Shown: positions 45,203-55,770, numbered from the stretch's first letter. The stretch is DNA of 64,000 nt from Flavobacterium ginsenosidimutans (GCF_003254625.1 NZ_QJRJ01000078.1:248001-312000); one strand, 5' to 3'. The notes: generated by a model from the letters alone, not told the origin. Translations and numbers: made by a program.

Positions 45203-47992
45203 CTACTTCAAAGGATTCCCATCTTTATCAAGAGAACCCGATTTGATGACAATCATTTTATCCAATTGAACGTATTTCTTGATTGCATCGTTTACTTGTT
45301 GTAAAGTTGCTTTTTGAATATCGTTTGGATATTGTTCGATGTAATTTGGCTCTAAACCTCTTTCGATAAAACTCAAAATCGTTCTTGCCATTCCGTTTGT
45401 GGTTGACATTCCAACTTTAAAACTTCCAATTAAATTGGTTTTCTTATTTTCTAATTCCTCAGCTGTAATTCCGTCTTTTACCCATTTATTTACCTGAACC
45501 ATTGTAGCGTCAAGGCCTTTTTGAAATAAATTCGGATTGAAAGATGCGTTTACAAACCAATAACCTCCAGTTTCAATATTTCCTCCTAAACCAGAAGAAA
45601 TGCTATATGTTAAACCGTCGTTATCGCGAACAGTTTGCATTAAACGACCAGCAAATCCAGCGCCTAAAGTATAATTTCCAATGTAAAAAGGAATATAATC
45701 TGCATCGGCTCTTTTTAAACCTGTAAATTGTCCAATATACAATTCGGCACTTGGTTTTTCTGGAATTGTAACTACTTCTGTTTTTGCTGCTGATTTTGAA
45801 GCTTCTTCAAATTTTAGTTTTTCAGTAACTCCACCATTCCAATTTTTGAATGATTTTTTTAATGATGCGTTTAAGTTTGCTCCTTCTGTATCTCCCACAA
45901 TTACCAAACGCATTGAAGCCGTTCCAAAATATTTTTTATGAAAAGCTTTCACTTCATCCAAAGTTGCGTTTTTAATATTCGCAATATTATCTTCAACACT
46001 TAAACTGTAATTTGGATTTCCTTTTGGATAAATTGCCTGAGATAAAGCAATGTCTCCTCTTTCGCCTGGATCATTTAAATCTTGCTGTGTATTTCCAATA
46101 AATTGCTGTTTTAAATTTTCGAATTCTTTAGCATCAAACAATGGATTTCTCAATTCTTCAGCCAATAAAGTAATTACTTGATCTAAGTCTTTTTTCAAAC
46201 ATTTAAATCCTATATTGATTTTGAAAGTCGAAGCATTTACGTTTAAAGTAACTCCTAATTTTTGAAGTTTTTCTGAAAATTTAAACTTATCATTCAACGT
46301 TGTTCCTTTTGACAACATTGCTGCCGTTAAAGCTGGAATAACATCATTTTTAGTTTCGCTTGCATAATTTCCTAACGAAAGACTTGCTGCGATCGTAACA
46401 AAATCTTTAGCTGAAGTTTTTACTGAAACCACATCAATTCCATATACTTTTTCTCTCTTGAAAGCAGAAGCTGATTTTTCTATCAAAGTTTCTTCAGAAA
46501 TAAATTCTTCTGTAGTATTTTTTAGTGAAAATGAATCTGCTGTACTTTCTTCATGAATATGTTCATTTTCTGGATGTCTGTAATAAAACGGACCATTTTC
46601 TTCGATAAAATTATTTGCTTGAGCTTGATCTTTATTTTGAGAACCCGCTTGTTTCGGAATAAAATATCCTGTCGTACTTTGGTCTTCAACCAAATATTTA
46701 TTCGCAACTCGCAAAACATCGGCAGGAGTTACTTTTTTCAATCGGTCAACTCCTGTAATATAATCTGTCCAGTCGCCAGCAGCAATCGCTTCATTTAATG
46801 CCGATGCAATTACTCCAGAACCATCGCGAGCTAAGATTGTCTGCGCACTGATTTTTGCCACAACACGATTTACCTCATCTTGAGTTACACCTTCTTTCTG
46901 AATTTTAGCTACAACTTCGCTGATTTTAGCATCAATATCTTCGTGTTTTGAAGTAGTTGGAAAACCAACTCCAATTGTGAAAAGTCCAACTTCTTTAAAG
47001 TTTGTAGCACTTGCGTAAGAATAAATTCCTAAACGAGTGTCAACGAAAGTTTTGTTTAAAATTGCTGAAGGTCCAGAACCGATAATCTGAGCTAGAATAC
47101 TTAAAGCTGGAAGATCTTCGTGTAAAGCTCCAGGAATTTTATAGGCTTTATTTACAACGCCCAATTCTCCAGGTTTTTTCACCACAATTTTACGCGCGCC
47201 ATATTGCTGAGGCTCTTCTGTATAAGGCTGAGGCATTACTTTTGGCGCTTTTGTAATTTTCCCGAAATATTTCTCGATTAATTCAAAAACATTCTCTTTT
47301 TTGAAATCTCCAATTATGGTTAAAGTCGCATTATCTGGCCAATAATATGTATTATAGAAATTCTTTAAAACTTCAATTGGAGCGTTTTCAATATCCGATT
47401 TCCATCCAATTGTCGAATGATGATATGGATGCGCAATATATGCAGAAGCCCAGATTTCTTTATCTAATAAAGCATTCGGATTATTTTCGCCACGTTCAAA
47501 TTCATTACGAACAACCGTCATTTCTGCTTCTTTATCTTCTTTTGTCAATAAAGAATTACGCATTCTGTCGGCTTCAATTTGAAGTGCCAATTCGATTTTA
47601 TCACTCGGAAGTGTTTCAAAATAATTCGTACGATCGTACCAGGTTGTAGCATTTAATTGTGCTCCTGTATTTTGTAAAACATCAGTAATTGTGTTTCCAT
47701 TTTTCTTGTTGAAAGTTGGAGTTCCTTTAAACATTAAATGTTCTAAAAGGTGCGTTGATCCTGTGTTTCCTAAAACCTCATGTTTAGAACCTACACGATA
47801 TACAATTTGTACAGTTGCAACTGGCGAAGCATTGTCTTGCAAAAGCAAAACATTCATTCCGTTTGGCTGATATAAATATTCTTCGATTCCGCCTAATTCT
47901 TTAATTTTCTTAAAATTTACGGATTTATTCTGCGCTGACATAAAGGCGCAAAAAGCTAATGAGCAATAGCCCAGAAAGATGTATTTTTTCAT
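45203..47992 (-). CDS. Periplasmic M16 (insulinase/pitrilysin-type) zinc peptidase
   Basis: 929 residues with signal peptide (SLAFCAFMSAQ). Two M16 halves: the N-terminal half carries the inverted zinc motif HLLEHLMFKG and, further on, the third ligand region (NEFERGENNPNALLDKEI); the C-terminal half (from about 510) lacks the motif, as is normal for the regulatory domain. Such enzymes degrade peptides in a closed chamber. It lies between the TlpA-like genes and DsbD, downstream of SusCD, so it may process an imported peptide. Confident family call; substrate inferred. Confidence 0.92.
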   Translation of the reverse strand: MKKYIFLGYCSLAFCAFMSAQNKSVNFKKIKELGGIEEYLYQPNGMNVLLLQDNASPVATVQIVYRVGSKHEVLGNTGSTHLLEHLMFKGTPTFNKKNGNTITDVLQNTGAQLNATTWYDRTNYFETLPSDKIELALQIEADRMRNSLLTKEDKEAEMTVVRNEFERGENNPNALLDKEIWASAYIAHPYHHSTIGWKSDIENAPIEVLKNFYNTYYWPDNATLTIIGDFKKENVFELIEKYFGKITKAPKVMPQPYTEEPQQYGARKIVVKKPGELGVVNKAYKIPGALHEDLPALSILAQIIGSGPSAILNKTFVDTRLGIYSYASATNFKEVGLFTIGVGFPTTSKHEDIDAKISEVVAKIQKEGVTQDEVNRVVAKISAQTILARDGSGVIASALNEAIAAGDWTDYITGVDRLKKVTPADVLRVANKYLVEDQSTTGYFIPKQAGSQNKDQAQANNFIEENGPFYYRHPENEHIHEESTADSFSLKNTTEEFISEETLIEKSASAFKREKVYGIDVVSVKTSAKDFVTIAASLSLGNYASETKNDVIPALTAAMLSKGTTLNDKFKFSEKLQKLGVTLNVNASTFKINIGFKCLKKDLDQVITLLAEELRNPLFDAKEFENLKQQFIGNTQQDLNDPGERGDIALSQAIYPKGNPNYSLSVEDNIANIKNATLDEVKAFHKKYFGTASMRLVIVGDTEGANLNASLKKSFKNWNGGVTEKLKFEEASKSAAKTEVVTIPEKPSAELYIGQFTGLKRADADYIPFYIGNYTLGAGFAGRLMQTVRDNDGLTYSISSGLGGNIETGGYWFVNASFNPNLFQKGLDATMVQVNKWVKDGITAEELENKKTNLIGSFKVGMSTTNGMARTILSFIERGLEPNYIEQYPNDIQKATLQQVNDAIKKYVQLDKMIVIKSGSLDKDGNPLK

Positions 47993-48014
47993 TTTTTTGA
48001 GAGATTTTTTCTTG

Positions 48015-48085
48015 AGTTTTCAGTCGCAGTCGCAGTTTTCAGAGACTGAGACTGAGACTGAGACTGAAAACTGCGACTGAAAACT
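48015..48085. repeat. CAGTCG/GACTGA inverted repeat, copy 2
   Basis: AGTTTTCAGTCGCAGT at the left and its exact complement ACTGCGACTGAAAACT at the right enclose a GACTGA tract of about four units. It fills the 99-base gap between the M16 gene and the first TlpA-like gene and would fold into a long stem in the mRNA. Confidence 0.82.
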
Positions 48086-48091
48086 AAAAAT

Positions 48092-49225
48092 TTACGATTT
48101 GCTGAAAATTTCCTTTAATTTAGATTGCAATTCAGCTTCTCTAAGATTTTTAGCTACTATTTTCCCATCAGGTCCAATTAAGTAATTTGTTGGAACCATT
48201 TTTACACCATATAAAACAGCTGCTTCATTTTGCCATCCTTTTAAATCCGAAACATGAGTCCAAGTTAGGCCGTCTTTTTCGATTGCTTTTTCCCAAAGAT
48301 TCTTTTTATCGTCTAAAGAAACTCCCAAAACATCAAATCCTTTGTCGTGATAGGTTTTGTAAGCCACAACAACATTTGGATTTTCTTTTCGACATGGTCC
48401 GCACCAGCTTGCCCAGAAATCTACTAAAACATATTTCCCTTTGTAATCTGATAATTTCACTACTTTTCCGTTTACATCAGTTTGCGAAAATTCAGGAGCT
48501 GCAACGCCAATTGCTGTTTTTTCGTTAAGATCAATAGAAGCTTTTAATTTTTTTCCGTAGAATGATTTTTGAATTTCTGGAGATAAAATTCCGTAATATT
48601 CTTTTACTTTTTCAGGAGTTCCGTAAGACACAATTCGATCTTCGATTACTAAAGCTCCTCCTAGATTGTCTTTATTTTTTCTGATGAATTTATCTGTTAG
48701 ATCATCCGCGAAAGCGCCAAGATCTTTCCATTTTTTATCCATCAAGGTTTGTTGTTCTGGAGTCAATTTTACTTTTCCGCTTTGTGTCAGCGAATCAGAT
48801 AATTTATAAATTGGTCCCGCAACTGCTTGTATTTTTTTAAATTCGTTATCGTAGTATGATTTGTAGAATCCGTTTTGAGTAGCTCCAGTTACTTTAGCTT
48901 TAAAAACTGAATCTTTTTTTGCTTCAATAGTAATATCTTCATTATCTAAAAGAAAATATGCTCCGTATTCTTGTCCTTTTATTTTTAAAGTATGAAATAA
49001 AGGCTCTCCCGTTTTTCCATTAAAAGTAAAAGCACCTTCTTTTACTTCAGCAGAATCGATGATTTTTTTATCGCCTTTTTCATCTGCATATTCCAAATAT
49101 ACTGTTCCTTTATCTAATCCAGCAATTGTTCCGTTGATTGTATATCCTTCTTTTTTTGCACAAGAAGTTACTGCCGTCGCAAGGGCTAAGGCCAGTAAAC
49201 CTGATTTTAAAATTGTACTTTTCAT
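48092..49225 (-). CDS. TlpA/ResA-like lipoprotein with DUF4369 domain
   Basis: 377 residues. A lipoprotein signal peptide ends LATAVTSC. Residues about 25-130 are DUF4369 (GYTINGTIAGLDKGTVYLEY), common in Bacteroidota in front of thioredoxin domains. The last ~140 residues are a TlpA/AhpC-TSA-type thioredoxin with FWASWCGPCRKENP and the cis-Pro MVPTNYLIGPDG. It should reduce disulfides at the periplasmic face of a membrane, with DsbD as electron source. Closely similar in plan to its neighbour upstream, so probably an old duplication. Confidence 0.88.
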   Translation of the reverse strand: MKSTILKSGLLALALATAVTSCAKKEGYTINGTIAGLDKGTVYLEYADEKGDKKIIDSAEVKEGAFTFNGKTGEPLFHTLKIKGQEYGAYFLLDNEDITIEAKKDSVFKAKVTGATQNGFYKSYYDNEFKKIQAVAGPIYKLSDSLTQSGKVKLTPEQQTLMDKKWKDLGAFADDLTDKFIRKNKDNLGGALVIEDRIVSYGTPEKVKEYYGILSPEIQKSFYGKKLKASIDLNEKTAIGVAAPEFSQTDVNGKVVKLSDYKGKYVLVDFWASWCGPCRKENPNVVVAYKTYHDKGFDVLGVSLDDKKNLWEKAIEKDGLTWTHVSDLKGWQNEAAVLYGVKMVPTNYLIGPDGKIVAKNLREAELQSKLKEIFSKS

Positions 49226-49262
49226 GTTATATTTTTTGTTTGTTAGATTGCGATTTTTTTTG

Positions 49263-49320
49263 AGTTTTCAATCGCAATTTTCAGTTATCAACTGAGACTG
49301 AGACTGAAAACTGCGACTAA
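49263..49320. repeat. CAGTCG/GACTGA inverted repeat, copy 3
   Basis: A degraded member of the same family: AGTTTTCAATCGCAATTTTC, a small loop, then ACTGAGACTGAGACTGAAAA and CTGCGACT. It fills the gap between the two TlpA-like genes. Confidence 0.72.
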
Positions 49321-49325
49321 AAAAA

Positions 49326-50528
49326 CTAAGATTTCAAAAGTTCCTTCAGTTTTGCTTCCAATTCTGCACCTCTTAAGTTTTCTCCGATAATTACACCTTT
49401 ACCGTCTACTAAATAAGTTGCTGGAATTGCTTTTACATTAAATGCTTTGCTCACTTTATCATCGTCTAGAAGATTGTGCCATTGCATATTTTCTTGTACT
49501 AATGCTTTCTGCCAAGCTTTTTCGTCTTTATCGATTGAAACACTTAAAATCTCAAATCCTTTATTCGAATATTCAGCGTAAGCTGTTTTTAAGTTCGGAA
49601 TTTCTTTTCGGCATGGACCGCACCAAGATGCCCAAAAATCAACCAAAATATATTTTTTCCCTGCAACGATGTCTTTCGCATTGAAAGTTTTTCCATCTTT
49701 ATCTTTTAACCCAAAGTTGGCAATACTTGTTCCCACTAAAGATTTCGGATTCAAATCTTTATCTAGAATTTGACCGTAGTAACTTTTCTTCGCAGCTTCT
49801 GAAAACTGCTCATAAATTGGCTTTTGCTCTGGAGTAAAATAACTGTATGAAGTCATCATAAAAAATGGTCCCCACCAATTGGTTTTATGTTTTTCAATCA
49901 AATTTTTTGACAACAATTCTACTTTCGTGAAAAACGCTTTTTCTTCTGCTTCAAATTTTTTCCATTGAGCCGTGCTATAAACAGAATCCAATAGTTTTTT
50001 GTTGTTTTCTTTTTTTGCTTTTCCAGCTAAATTACTTAGTTCGTTAATTCCAACGTGATATGCTTCGTAATCTTTATTCAATTCTTCTTTAAATGCCGTT
50101 TCTTGAACATAATAATCGTGAGATTTAGAACCAGTAATTACTACATCTTTAAAAGAAATCCATTCGCCTTCTTTATCTGAAACTTTGCCAGTCGCTGTAA
50201 TTTTTATTTTTGAATTTTCGACCATTACAGAAATATTTCCTTTGCTTTTACCAAAGACAACATAGAAAAAACGAGGTTCTTTTAGTTTTCCTTCGAAAGT
50301 AAATTTCCCGTCTTTTAATGTTGTTTCAGCAACTGGCAGTTCAGAAGAATGCGTAGCGCCTGGAACTAGTTTTACAGCTGTTCCATCTGCTAAACCAGTG
50401 ATGTTTCCTTCAATTGTATAAGAAGAAACCGTCGCTGGCGCTGTTTTTTTCTTTTGCGCCTGAATGTTTAATGAAACCATAAACAAGCAAATGCACAAGC
50501 CTAATATTTTAGATTTAATTGCTTTCAT
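49326..50528 (-). CDS. TlpA/ResA-like periplasmic thioredoxin with DUF4369 domain
   Basis: 400 residues with a cleavable signal peptide (LCICLFMVSLNIQAQ). DUF4369 domain at about 35-140 (YTIEGNITGLADGTAVKLVP), a helical middle part, then a C-terminal thioredoxin-like domain with DFWASWCGPCRKEIPNLK and cis-Pro AIPATYLVDGKG. Unlike its neighbour it has no lipobox, so it is probably soluble. It lies just after SusD (66-base gap), tying thiol chemistry to the SusCD uptake system. Confidence 0.88.
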   Translation of the reverse strand: MKAIKSKILGLCICLFMVSLNIQAQKKKTAPATVSSYTIEGNITGLADGTAVKLVPGATHSSELPVAETTLKDGKFTFEGKLKEPRFFYVVFGKSKGNISVMVENSKIKITATGKVSDKEGEWISFKDVVITGSKSHDYYVQETAFKEELNKDYEAYHVGINELSNLAGKAKKENNKKLLDSVYSTAQWKKFEAEEKAFFTKVELLSKNLIEKHKTNWWGPFFMMTSYSYFTPEQKPIYEQFSEAAKKSYYGQILDKDLNPKSLVGTSIANFGLKDKDGKTFNAKDIVAGKKYILVDFWASWCGPCRKEIPNLKTAYAEYSNKGFEILSVSIDKDEKAWQKALVQENMQWHNLLDDDKVSKAFNVKAIPATYLVDGKGVIIGENLRGAELEAKLKELLKS

Positions 50529-50594
50529 TTTTGATTGATATTTTAGAAAAAAGCTTCCCTTTCGGGAAAATCTAATCAGGAAGCTTTTCCATTA

Positions 50595-52001
50595 TTATTT
50601 GTCTACATTTTGTGTTATTGTTCCGTTTCCTGGGTTTGCTGTAGCACCTTGTGGAAATGGCATTGTCCATAAATGAGAATCTGAAGATAACGTGTAAGTA
50701 GTTCCGTTTGCTACTTTTGTAAAACTAACTGTGTAAACGCCTTCTGCATTTAAACGGCGTGCGTCTGCAAAAGGAATCAGCGTGTTAGTAAGTTCATTGT
50801 TTTTTGTTCTGAAAATAGCTTTCAAAGCTGTTGTTTTATCTGCAGTCGAAATATCTTGATAAGAAGCAGGAAGAATACGAGTTTTACGAACTGTATTCAA
50901 AACATTTAATGCTTCACTGATTTGTCCTGCACGTGCCAGACATTCTGCTTTAATCAAATAAACCTCAACCGTTGTGATTCCTCCAAAATTAAAAGCACCA
51001 GACAAAGTTCTTCTGTAATACGTTTCGGCACCAACAGTATAAAGTTTCCAACGTGAAATAAAACGCGCATCTCCAGCTTCAAAACGTTGTGCACGCTCAA
51101 CAGGAATACTATTTTCTGTTGTTAAACTAGAATAAGTACCATGACGATACGTGTAGTTTTCTACATAATTATATCCCATTGGAGATGTTGTCGTCGTATA
51201 CGAATTTGGAAGATCTATAATCGTTTTATTTGCATTGTAATATCCAATCCAATCATACAATTGATTGTTTTCAGCCAATGCTAAATCTGCATATTTTAAA
51301 GCTTCTGTATAGTTATTCATTTGAAGATAAACTCTTGAATAAAATGCATAACCTGCACCTAAATTTGGATGCAAAGCAGTTTGCGAAACTTTTAGCAAAT
51401 ACGGTAAAGCTTCTTTAACATCATTCAAGATAAAATCATACATTTCTTGAATCGTTACTTGCTTACTTGGCGCATTAATATTGGCACTAGTAATTAACGG
51501 AACTGATAATTTTGTTGAAGCTGTAGACGCTACATAAGTATCTGCATAAAAATTAACCAGATTATAGTAATTCATGGCACGCAATATTTTTGCTTCTGCC
51601 CACACTACTCTTTTTTCGTCATCAGTTGCTTGCGTGGTATTTAATGCATTTTCGATAATTAAATTAAAAGTCGAAATTCCCGCATAGCTTGAATAATACA
51701 TTGTTTCATCTGATACTTTCAAGGCAATTCGGTCAGCACTTTCATCCCACATATATAGTGCATTATACAATCTATTATTTGCTAAAGATGCAACCGTTAC
51801 ATATTGGTCATTTAATAATTGTGAAGCGCCAGTAATATCAACTCTGTGGTTAGTATACTCGTCGCGTAGAAAAGCTTCATAATCAGCTAATGTTGTTGGT
51901 GTTTTTGATCCTTTAGGGATATCACTCAAATAATCTTCGCAAGAGGCAAAAGTCAATCCTAAAGCTAAGAAGCACGCTATCTTTATATATATATTTTTCA
52001 T
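50595..52001 (-). CDS. SusD/RagB-family outer-membrane lipoprotein
   Basis: 468 residues. The lipoprotein signal ends LTFASC (followed by EDYLSDIPKGS). SusD-like N-terminal region with paired helices (FLRDEYTN..., NLIIENALNTTQATDDEKRV) and RagB-type C-terminal part (VYLIKAECLARAGQISEALN, WTMPFPQGATANPG). It caps the SusC barrel at the surface and binds the nutrient. Directly downstream of SusC (17-base gap). The neighbours (thioredoxins, M16 peptidase, no glycoside hydrolase) suggest a peptide-like substrate. Confidence 0.92.
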   Translation of the reverse strand: MKNIYIKIACFLALGLTFASCEDYLSDIPKGSKTPTTLADYEAFLRDEYTNHRVDITGASQLLNDQYVTVASLANNRLYNALYMWDESADRIALKVSDETMYYSSYAGISTFNLIIENALNTTQATDDEKRVVWAEAKILRAMNYYNLVNFYADTYVASTASTKLSVPLITSANINAPSKQVTIQEMYDFILNDVKEALPYLLKVSQTALHPNLGAGYAFYSRVYLQMNNYTEALKYADLALAENNQLYDWIGYYNANKTIIDLPNSYTTTTSPMGYNYVENYTYRHGTYSSLTTENSIPVERAQRFEAGDARFISRWKLYTVGAETYYRRTLSGAFNFGGITTVEVYLIKAECLARAGQISEALNVLNTVRKTRILPASYQDISTADKTTALKAIFRTKNNELTNTLIPFADARRLNAEGVYTVSFTKVANGTTYTLSSDSHLWTMPFPQGATANPGNGTITQNVDK

Positions 52002-52018
52002 CGTCTAGTCTTTATAAA

Positions 52019-55000
52019 TTAGAAATTAACATTTACGCCCATAACAAAGCTTGGAGATTGGAAACCGCCTAGCAAATATTTAGCATCTCTGCTTTTTGCA
52101 AAAGTGTATACGTTTTCTGCATTTAAATTGAAACGTACGCCATCTAATTTTACTCTCTTAATAATGTCTTTTGGCATTTGGTAAGACAGCGAAATGTTGC
52201 TTAATCTCACATTTGATGCATCTAGAATATTAATATCTGCATACGAATAAATAGTACGAGAATCTGAACTAAATTCTGGATCATACTCGTAAACTGCTCT
52301 TGGAACATTTGTGAAAGCTTCATCTCCAGGCTGCATCCAACGATCTGCAATATGATTGTTTACTACAGAAATATTGGTTATGTAACCTCCTGCTGCACTA
52401 TTATAAGTATTATTCAGCATTGGCAAGAAAGTATTTCTTATTTTATGTCCTAACTCGTAAATGAAAAGTGCCGAAAGTGAGAAGTTTTTATAATTAGCCG
52501 AAGTATGGAAAGATCCGCTTTGCGTAGGAACTGTTGAGCCATAATCTTTGATAGCATCAATTTGTCCCGGATTGTATTTTACTGCAGTTCCTGAAGCATC
52601 ATAAACTTGAGGAATTCCTGTGCTGCTTAATCCAGCCCATTTGTAACCATAAATAGAGTTAAAACTTGTTCCAACTCTTGGAAAAGCCTGTGGGTAATCT
52701 AACTGAAGGTAATAAACTGGAGCTGTTACGTTTACGTAATCCACCACGTTTTTGTTGTAAGCATATAAAACTGCTGCATCCCAAGAGAATGAAGGTGTTT
52801 TTACAATAGTTCCTCTCAAAGTTACTTCGACACCTTTATTGGTCATTGCTCCGTTGTTAAGCGTGTAAGTAGAATAACCCCATCCTTCTGTTGGAATTCC
52901 TTGACTGCTCGCTAATAAATCTTGTCCTTTTTTTCTATACACATCAAAAGTTCCGCTTAATCTACTTTTGAAGAATGAAAAGTCTAAACCAATATCTGTT
53001 GTAGTTGTTTTTTCCCAAGATAATTCAGGGTTTGGTCGCTTACTTACTGTTCCTTGATTTCCTCCAACATTTGAGTTAGAATTGTAATATGCTGTTAAAT
53101 ATGGCGCAGAATCTTTAGCAACATTTCCTCCGATACCATAAGAAGCACGAAGTTTAAGTCCGTCTACCCAATCAACATCAAAAAATGATTCTTTATCAAT
53201 ATTCCATCCTGCTCCAGTTGACCAAGTTGGTTTATTTTGATATTTACTGTCTGTTCCCCAAAGATTAGAACGATCCCAACGAATACTTCCTGAAAGCGTA
53301 TATCTTCTATCGTAAGTATAACCTCCTGTTCCATACACTGAAACGTAACGGTTTTGTAATTCTTTTTCTAATGAAAATTCGCTTTGCGACATATAACCGC
53401 CAAAAACAGTTCCGTATACTTTTAATAAATCAGCTTGATTTATTGGAGCAAAACCTAAAGTTTGTGAATCGTAACCGTAGCGCGTGTTATCGTTATATTC
53501 TTGTTTTGAATGACGGATTTCCATACCAGCAATAGCAGAAAAATCATGCTTTTCAGCAAAAGTCTGATTGAAGTTTAACTGCTGACGGAAATTATATGCA
53601 TTAGAAAACTGATTCGTTTCTTTAACAATGTCTCCATAAGGCAAATTATAAACGGCTTTGTTATTGGCAATTGTTACCATTCCGTTTACTTTACTTCTTA
53701 CATAATATGAATTTTTGTCATATAATTGACTAGCGCGATCTGAAGCAAATTCGTATTGGAACATTGCATTGTATGTAAATGCTTTACTGAATTTTACATT
53801 GAATTTAGCAAAAGTCCTATTTAAGAAACTTTTGTTTTCAACTAAATTTCTACCAAACTCATCCATTGGCGTAATATCCATGTTGTAAAGACCATAAGTC
53901 TGCATAGAATTTAGCGTAAAGTTGTTGTAACGAGAAGCAGCTGTAGAAACAAAATTAGTTCCGTCATTATTCACCAATTGATTGTATGGCTGATATTTAT
54001 ATCCTGGACCTGAAGTAAAATCAGGTTGTGAGGCAAAATAACTTTGTGTATCTCCTTTTCCAAAATTCGTATAAGTTCCTAAATCTAAAGACAGCCAGCT
54101 GTTAATTTGAGTTGTATTTTTCAAATTAATCCCAACCGATTCATTTTCAGTATAAATATCTTCAAACTGATTATTTTTATAAGTCAAAGAAGCATTAAAA
54201 GTATTATTTTCTGTAGCTTTTCCTAAACTAAGGTTATGCTGCATAAAATATTGGTCGCGTTTTGCATATTTAGCAATATCATCAAAATATTTATAACCTT
54301 GCCCACCAAGCTGATCTAAACGGCTGTTCATTTCTGCTTGAGAAATATTTCCAGCATAACCGTTTAAAATAGTCTGCATTCCTAAACTTGTATATACCGC
54401 ATTATTCAATAATGATTGTGCATATGTGCTTGCATTAGCAGTTTTCAAATTCGGATTTCCATCTGCCCATCCTCTTTCTAAACCAATAATATCATTAGAA
54501 TCAGTAAGGTTTCCAGTATAATTTCTATAAGGAGTAACGGTTAAATTGCTTGAAAACGAAATATTTGTTTTTCCAGCTTTTGCTTTTTTAGTTGTAATTA
54601 CCACAACTCCATTTGCCGCGCGAGCACCATAAATAGATGAAGCCGCAGCATCTTTTAAAACCGTAATTGTTTCAATATCTTCTAAGTTTAAACTAGGAAG
54701 ATTTTCTTCTATAGTTGCATAAGGAGTTAATCTAGTATTTTCAACAGGAAAACCATCAATAACATATAAAGGAGCTGTAGCATTAGTATTCATAGAAGTT
54801 GTACCACGAATTCTTCCATCTTGATATCCAACAATACGTCCTTCTAAAATTTTATCTAAACCGCTTAATCGTTGTTCTTTAAAATCTACTGCTTTCAAAC
54901 TTGAGAAAGATCCTGTTGCTTTTTCTTCGGAAATATCTTGGTAACCTGTTTTCAAAACAAGTCCTTCCAATTCTAGGACGTCTTCTTTTAAAACAACGTT

Positions 55001-55600
55001 GATAACACTTCTGCCTTCAACTTTAATTTCTTGTCTAACATATCCTAAATAAGAATATGCCAAAGTAGTTTCGCTGCTTACCGCAATAATCTGATATTCT
55101 CCATTAAAATCGGTATTTACACCTCTTCCAGAACCATTATCAGCAACTGCTGCGCCTACTAAAGGCATTCCTTTTTCATCTGTGACTCTTCCTTTTACAA
55201 TAAAATCTGCCACTGGTTTTTTAACTTCAGAAGAAGTCTTTTTTGGCATCAAAATAATATGGTTACCAGACACTTTAAAATCGGTACTGGTATTATTAAA
55301 AATTTTGCCTAACACAACTTCTATCGAAGTGTCACTCGCATTTACGTCGATTACTCTAGTTAAGTCGACAGATCTTACATTGTAAACAAATCTATAATCT
55401 GTTGTATATTCAATCCTTTCGATAACTTTTGCAACAGTCATATTATTGACATTAAAAGAAATCTTGGTTTTTTGAGAATAACTGGTTCCGGCGTGCATTA
55501 TACTTAAGGCAGTTAGCAGAAATAATGTGGTCAATTTCATTTTCAAATCAAATTTCAAAAAAGGCTTATCAAACCTGATTTTGTTCAAGAGTTTTTTCAT
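52019..55600 (-). CDS. SusC/RagA-family TonB-dependent transporter with STN domain
   Basis: 1193 residues. A long N-terminus with signal peptide ending SYSQK, then an STN signalling domain (about 50-120: NNMTVAKVIERIEYTTDYRF), a carboxypeptidase-regulatory-like domain (about 135-210: VTDEKGMPLVGAAVADNG), plug with KDAAASSIYGARAANGVVV, and the outer-membrane barrel with a short C-terminal FVMGVNVNF. The STN domain signals to a FecR-type anti-sigma protein, and the FecR gene lies upstream with an ECF sigma gene divergent, so expression is probably substrate-induced. Confidence 0.93.
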   Translation of the reverse strand: MKKLLNKIRFDKPFLKFDLKMKLTTLFLLTALSIMHAGTSYSQKTKISFNVNNMTVAKVIERIEYTTDYRFVYNVRSVDLTRVIDVNASDTSIEVVLGKIFNNTSTDFKVSGNHIILMPKKTSSEVKKPVADFIVKGRVTDEKGMPLVGAAVADNGSGRGVNTDFNGEYQIIAVSSETTLAYSYLGYVRQEIKVEGRSVINVVLKEDVLELEGLVLKTGYQDISEEKATGSFSSLKAVDFKEQRLSGLDKILEGRIVGYQDGRIRGTTSMNTNATAPLYVIDGFPVENTRLTPYATIEENLPSLNLEDIETITVLKDAAASSIYGARAANGVVVITTKKAKAGKTNISFSSNLTVTPYRNYTGNLTDSNDIIGLERGWADGNPNLKTANASTYAQSLLNNAVYTSLGMQTILNGYAGNISQAEMNSRLDQLGGQGYKYFDDIAKYAKRDQYFMQHNLSLGKATENNTFNASLTYKNNQFEDIYTENESVGINLKNTTQINSWLSLDLGTYTNFGKGDTQSYFASQPDFTSGPGYKYQPYNQLVNNDGTNFVSTAASRYNNFTLNSMQTYGLYNMDITPMDEFGRNLVENKSFLNRTFAKFNVKFSKAFTYNAMFQYEFASDRASQLYDKNSYYVRSKVNGMVTIANNKAVYNLPYGDIVKETNQFSNAYNFRQQLNFNQTFAEKHDFSAIAGMEIRHSKQEYNDNTRYGYDSQTLGFAPINQADLLKVYGTVFGGYMSQSEFSLEKELQNRYVSVYGTGGYTYDRRYTLSGSIRWDRSNLWGTDSKYQNKPTWSTGAGWNIDKESFFDVDWVDGLKLRASYGIGGNVAKDSAPYLTAYYNSNSNVGGNQGTVSKRPNPELSWEKTTTTDIGLDFSFFKSRLSGTFDVYRKKGQDLLASSQGIPTEGWGYSTYTLNNGAMTNKGVEVTLRGTIVKTPSFSWDAAVLYAYNKNVVDYVNVTAPVYYLQLDYPQAFPRVGTSFNSIYGYKWAGLSSTGIPQVYDASGTAVKYNPGQIDAIKDYGSTVPTQSGSFHTSANYKNFSLSALFIYELGHKIRNTFLPMLNNTYNSAAGGYITNISVVNNHIADRWMQPGDEAFTNVPRAVYEYDPEFSSDSRTIYSYADINILDASNVRLSNISLSYQMPKDIIKRVKLDGVRFNLNAENVYTFAKSRDAKYLLGGFQSPSFVMGVNVNF

Positions 55601-55657
55601 ACTTTTAAAATGTTTTTTTTAATGTTGGTTGGTTAATTAACTGACCGCATACACTCT

Positions 55658-55691
55658 ACCGGGAAATGTTGGCGCATTTTCCGGTTTTTTT
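55658..55691. terminator. Hairpin between FecR and SusC genes
   Basis: ACCGGGAAATG (55658-55668) pairs with CATTTTCCGGT (55675-55685), one mismatch or wobble; a T-run follows on the plus strand. It may end antisense transcripts or act in the SusC leader. Confidence 0.5.
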
Positions 55692-55770
55692 ATAACGATC
55701 CTATTCATTTTTGGATTTTTGTTACATAGGCGTCTTTTTAATTGTTAATTATAAATTGTTAATTGATAAT

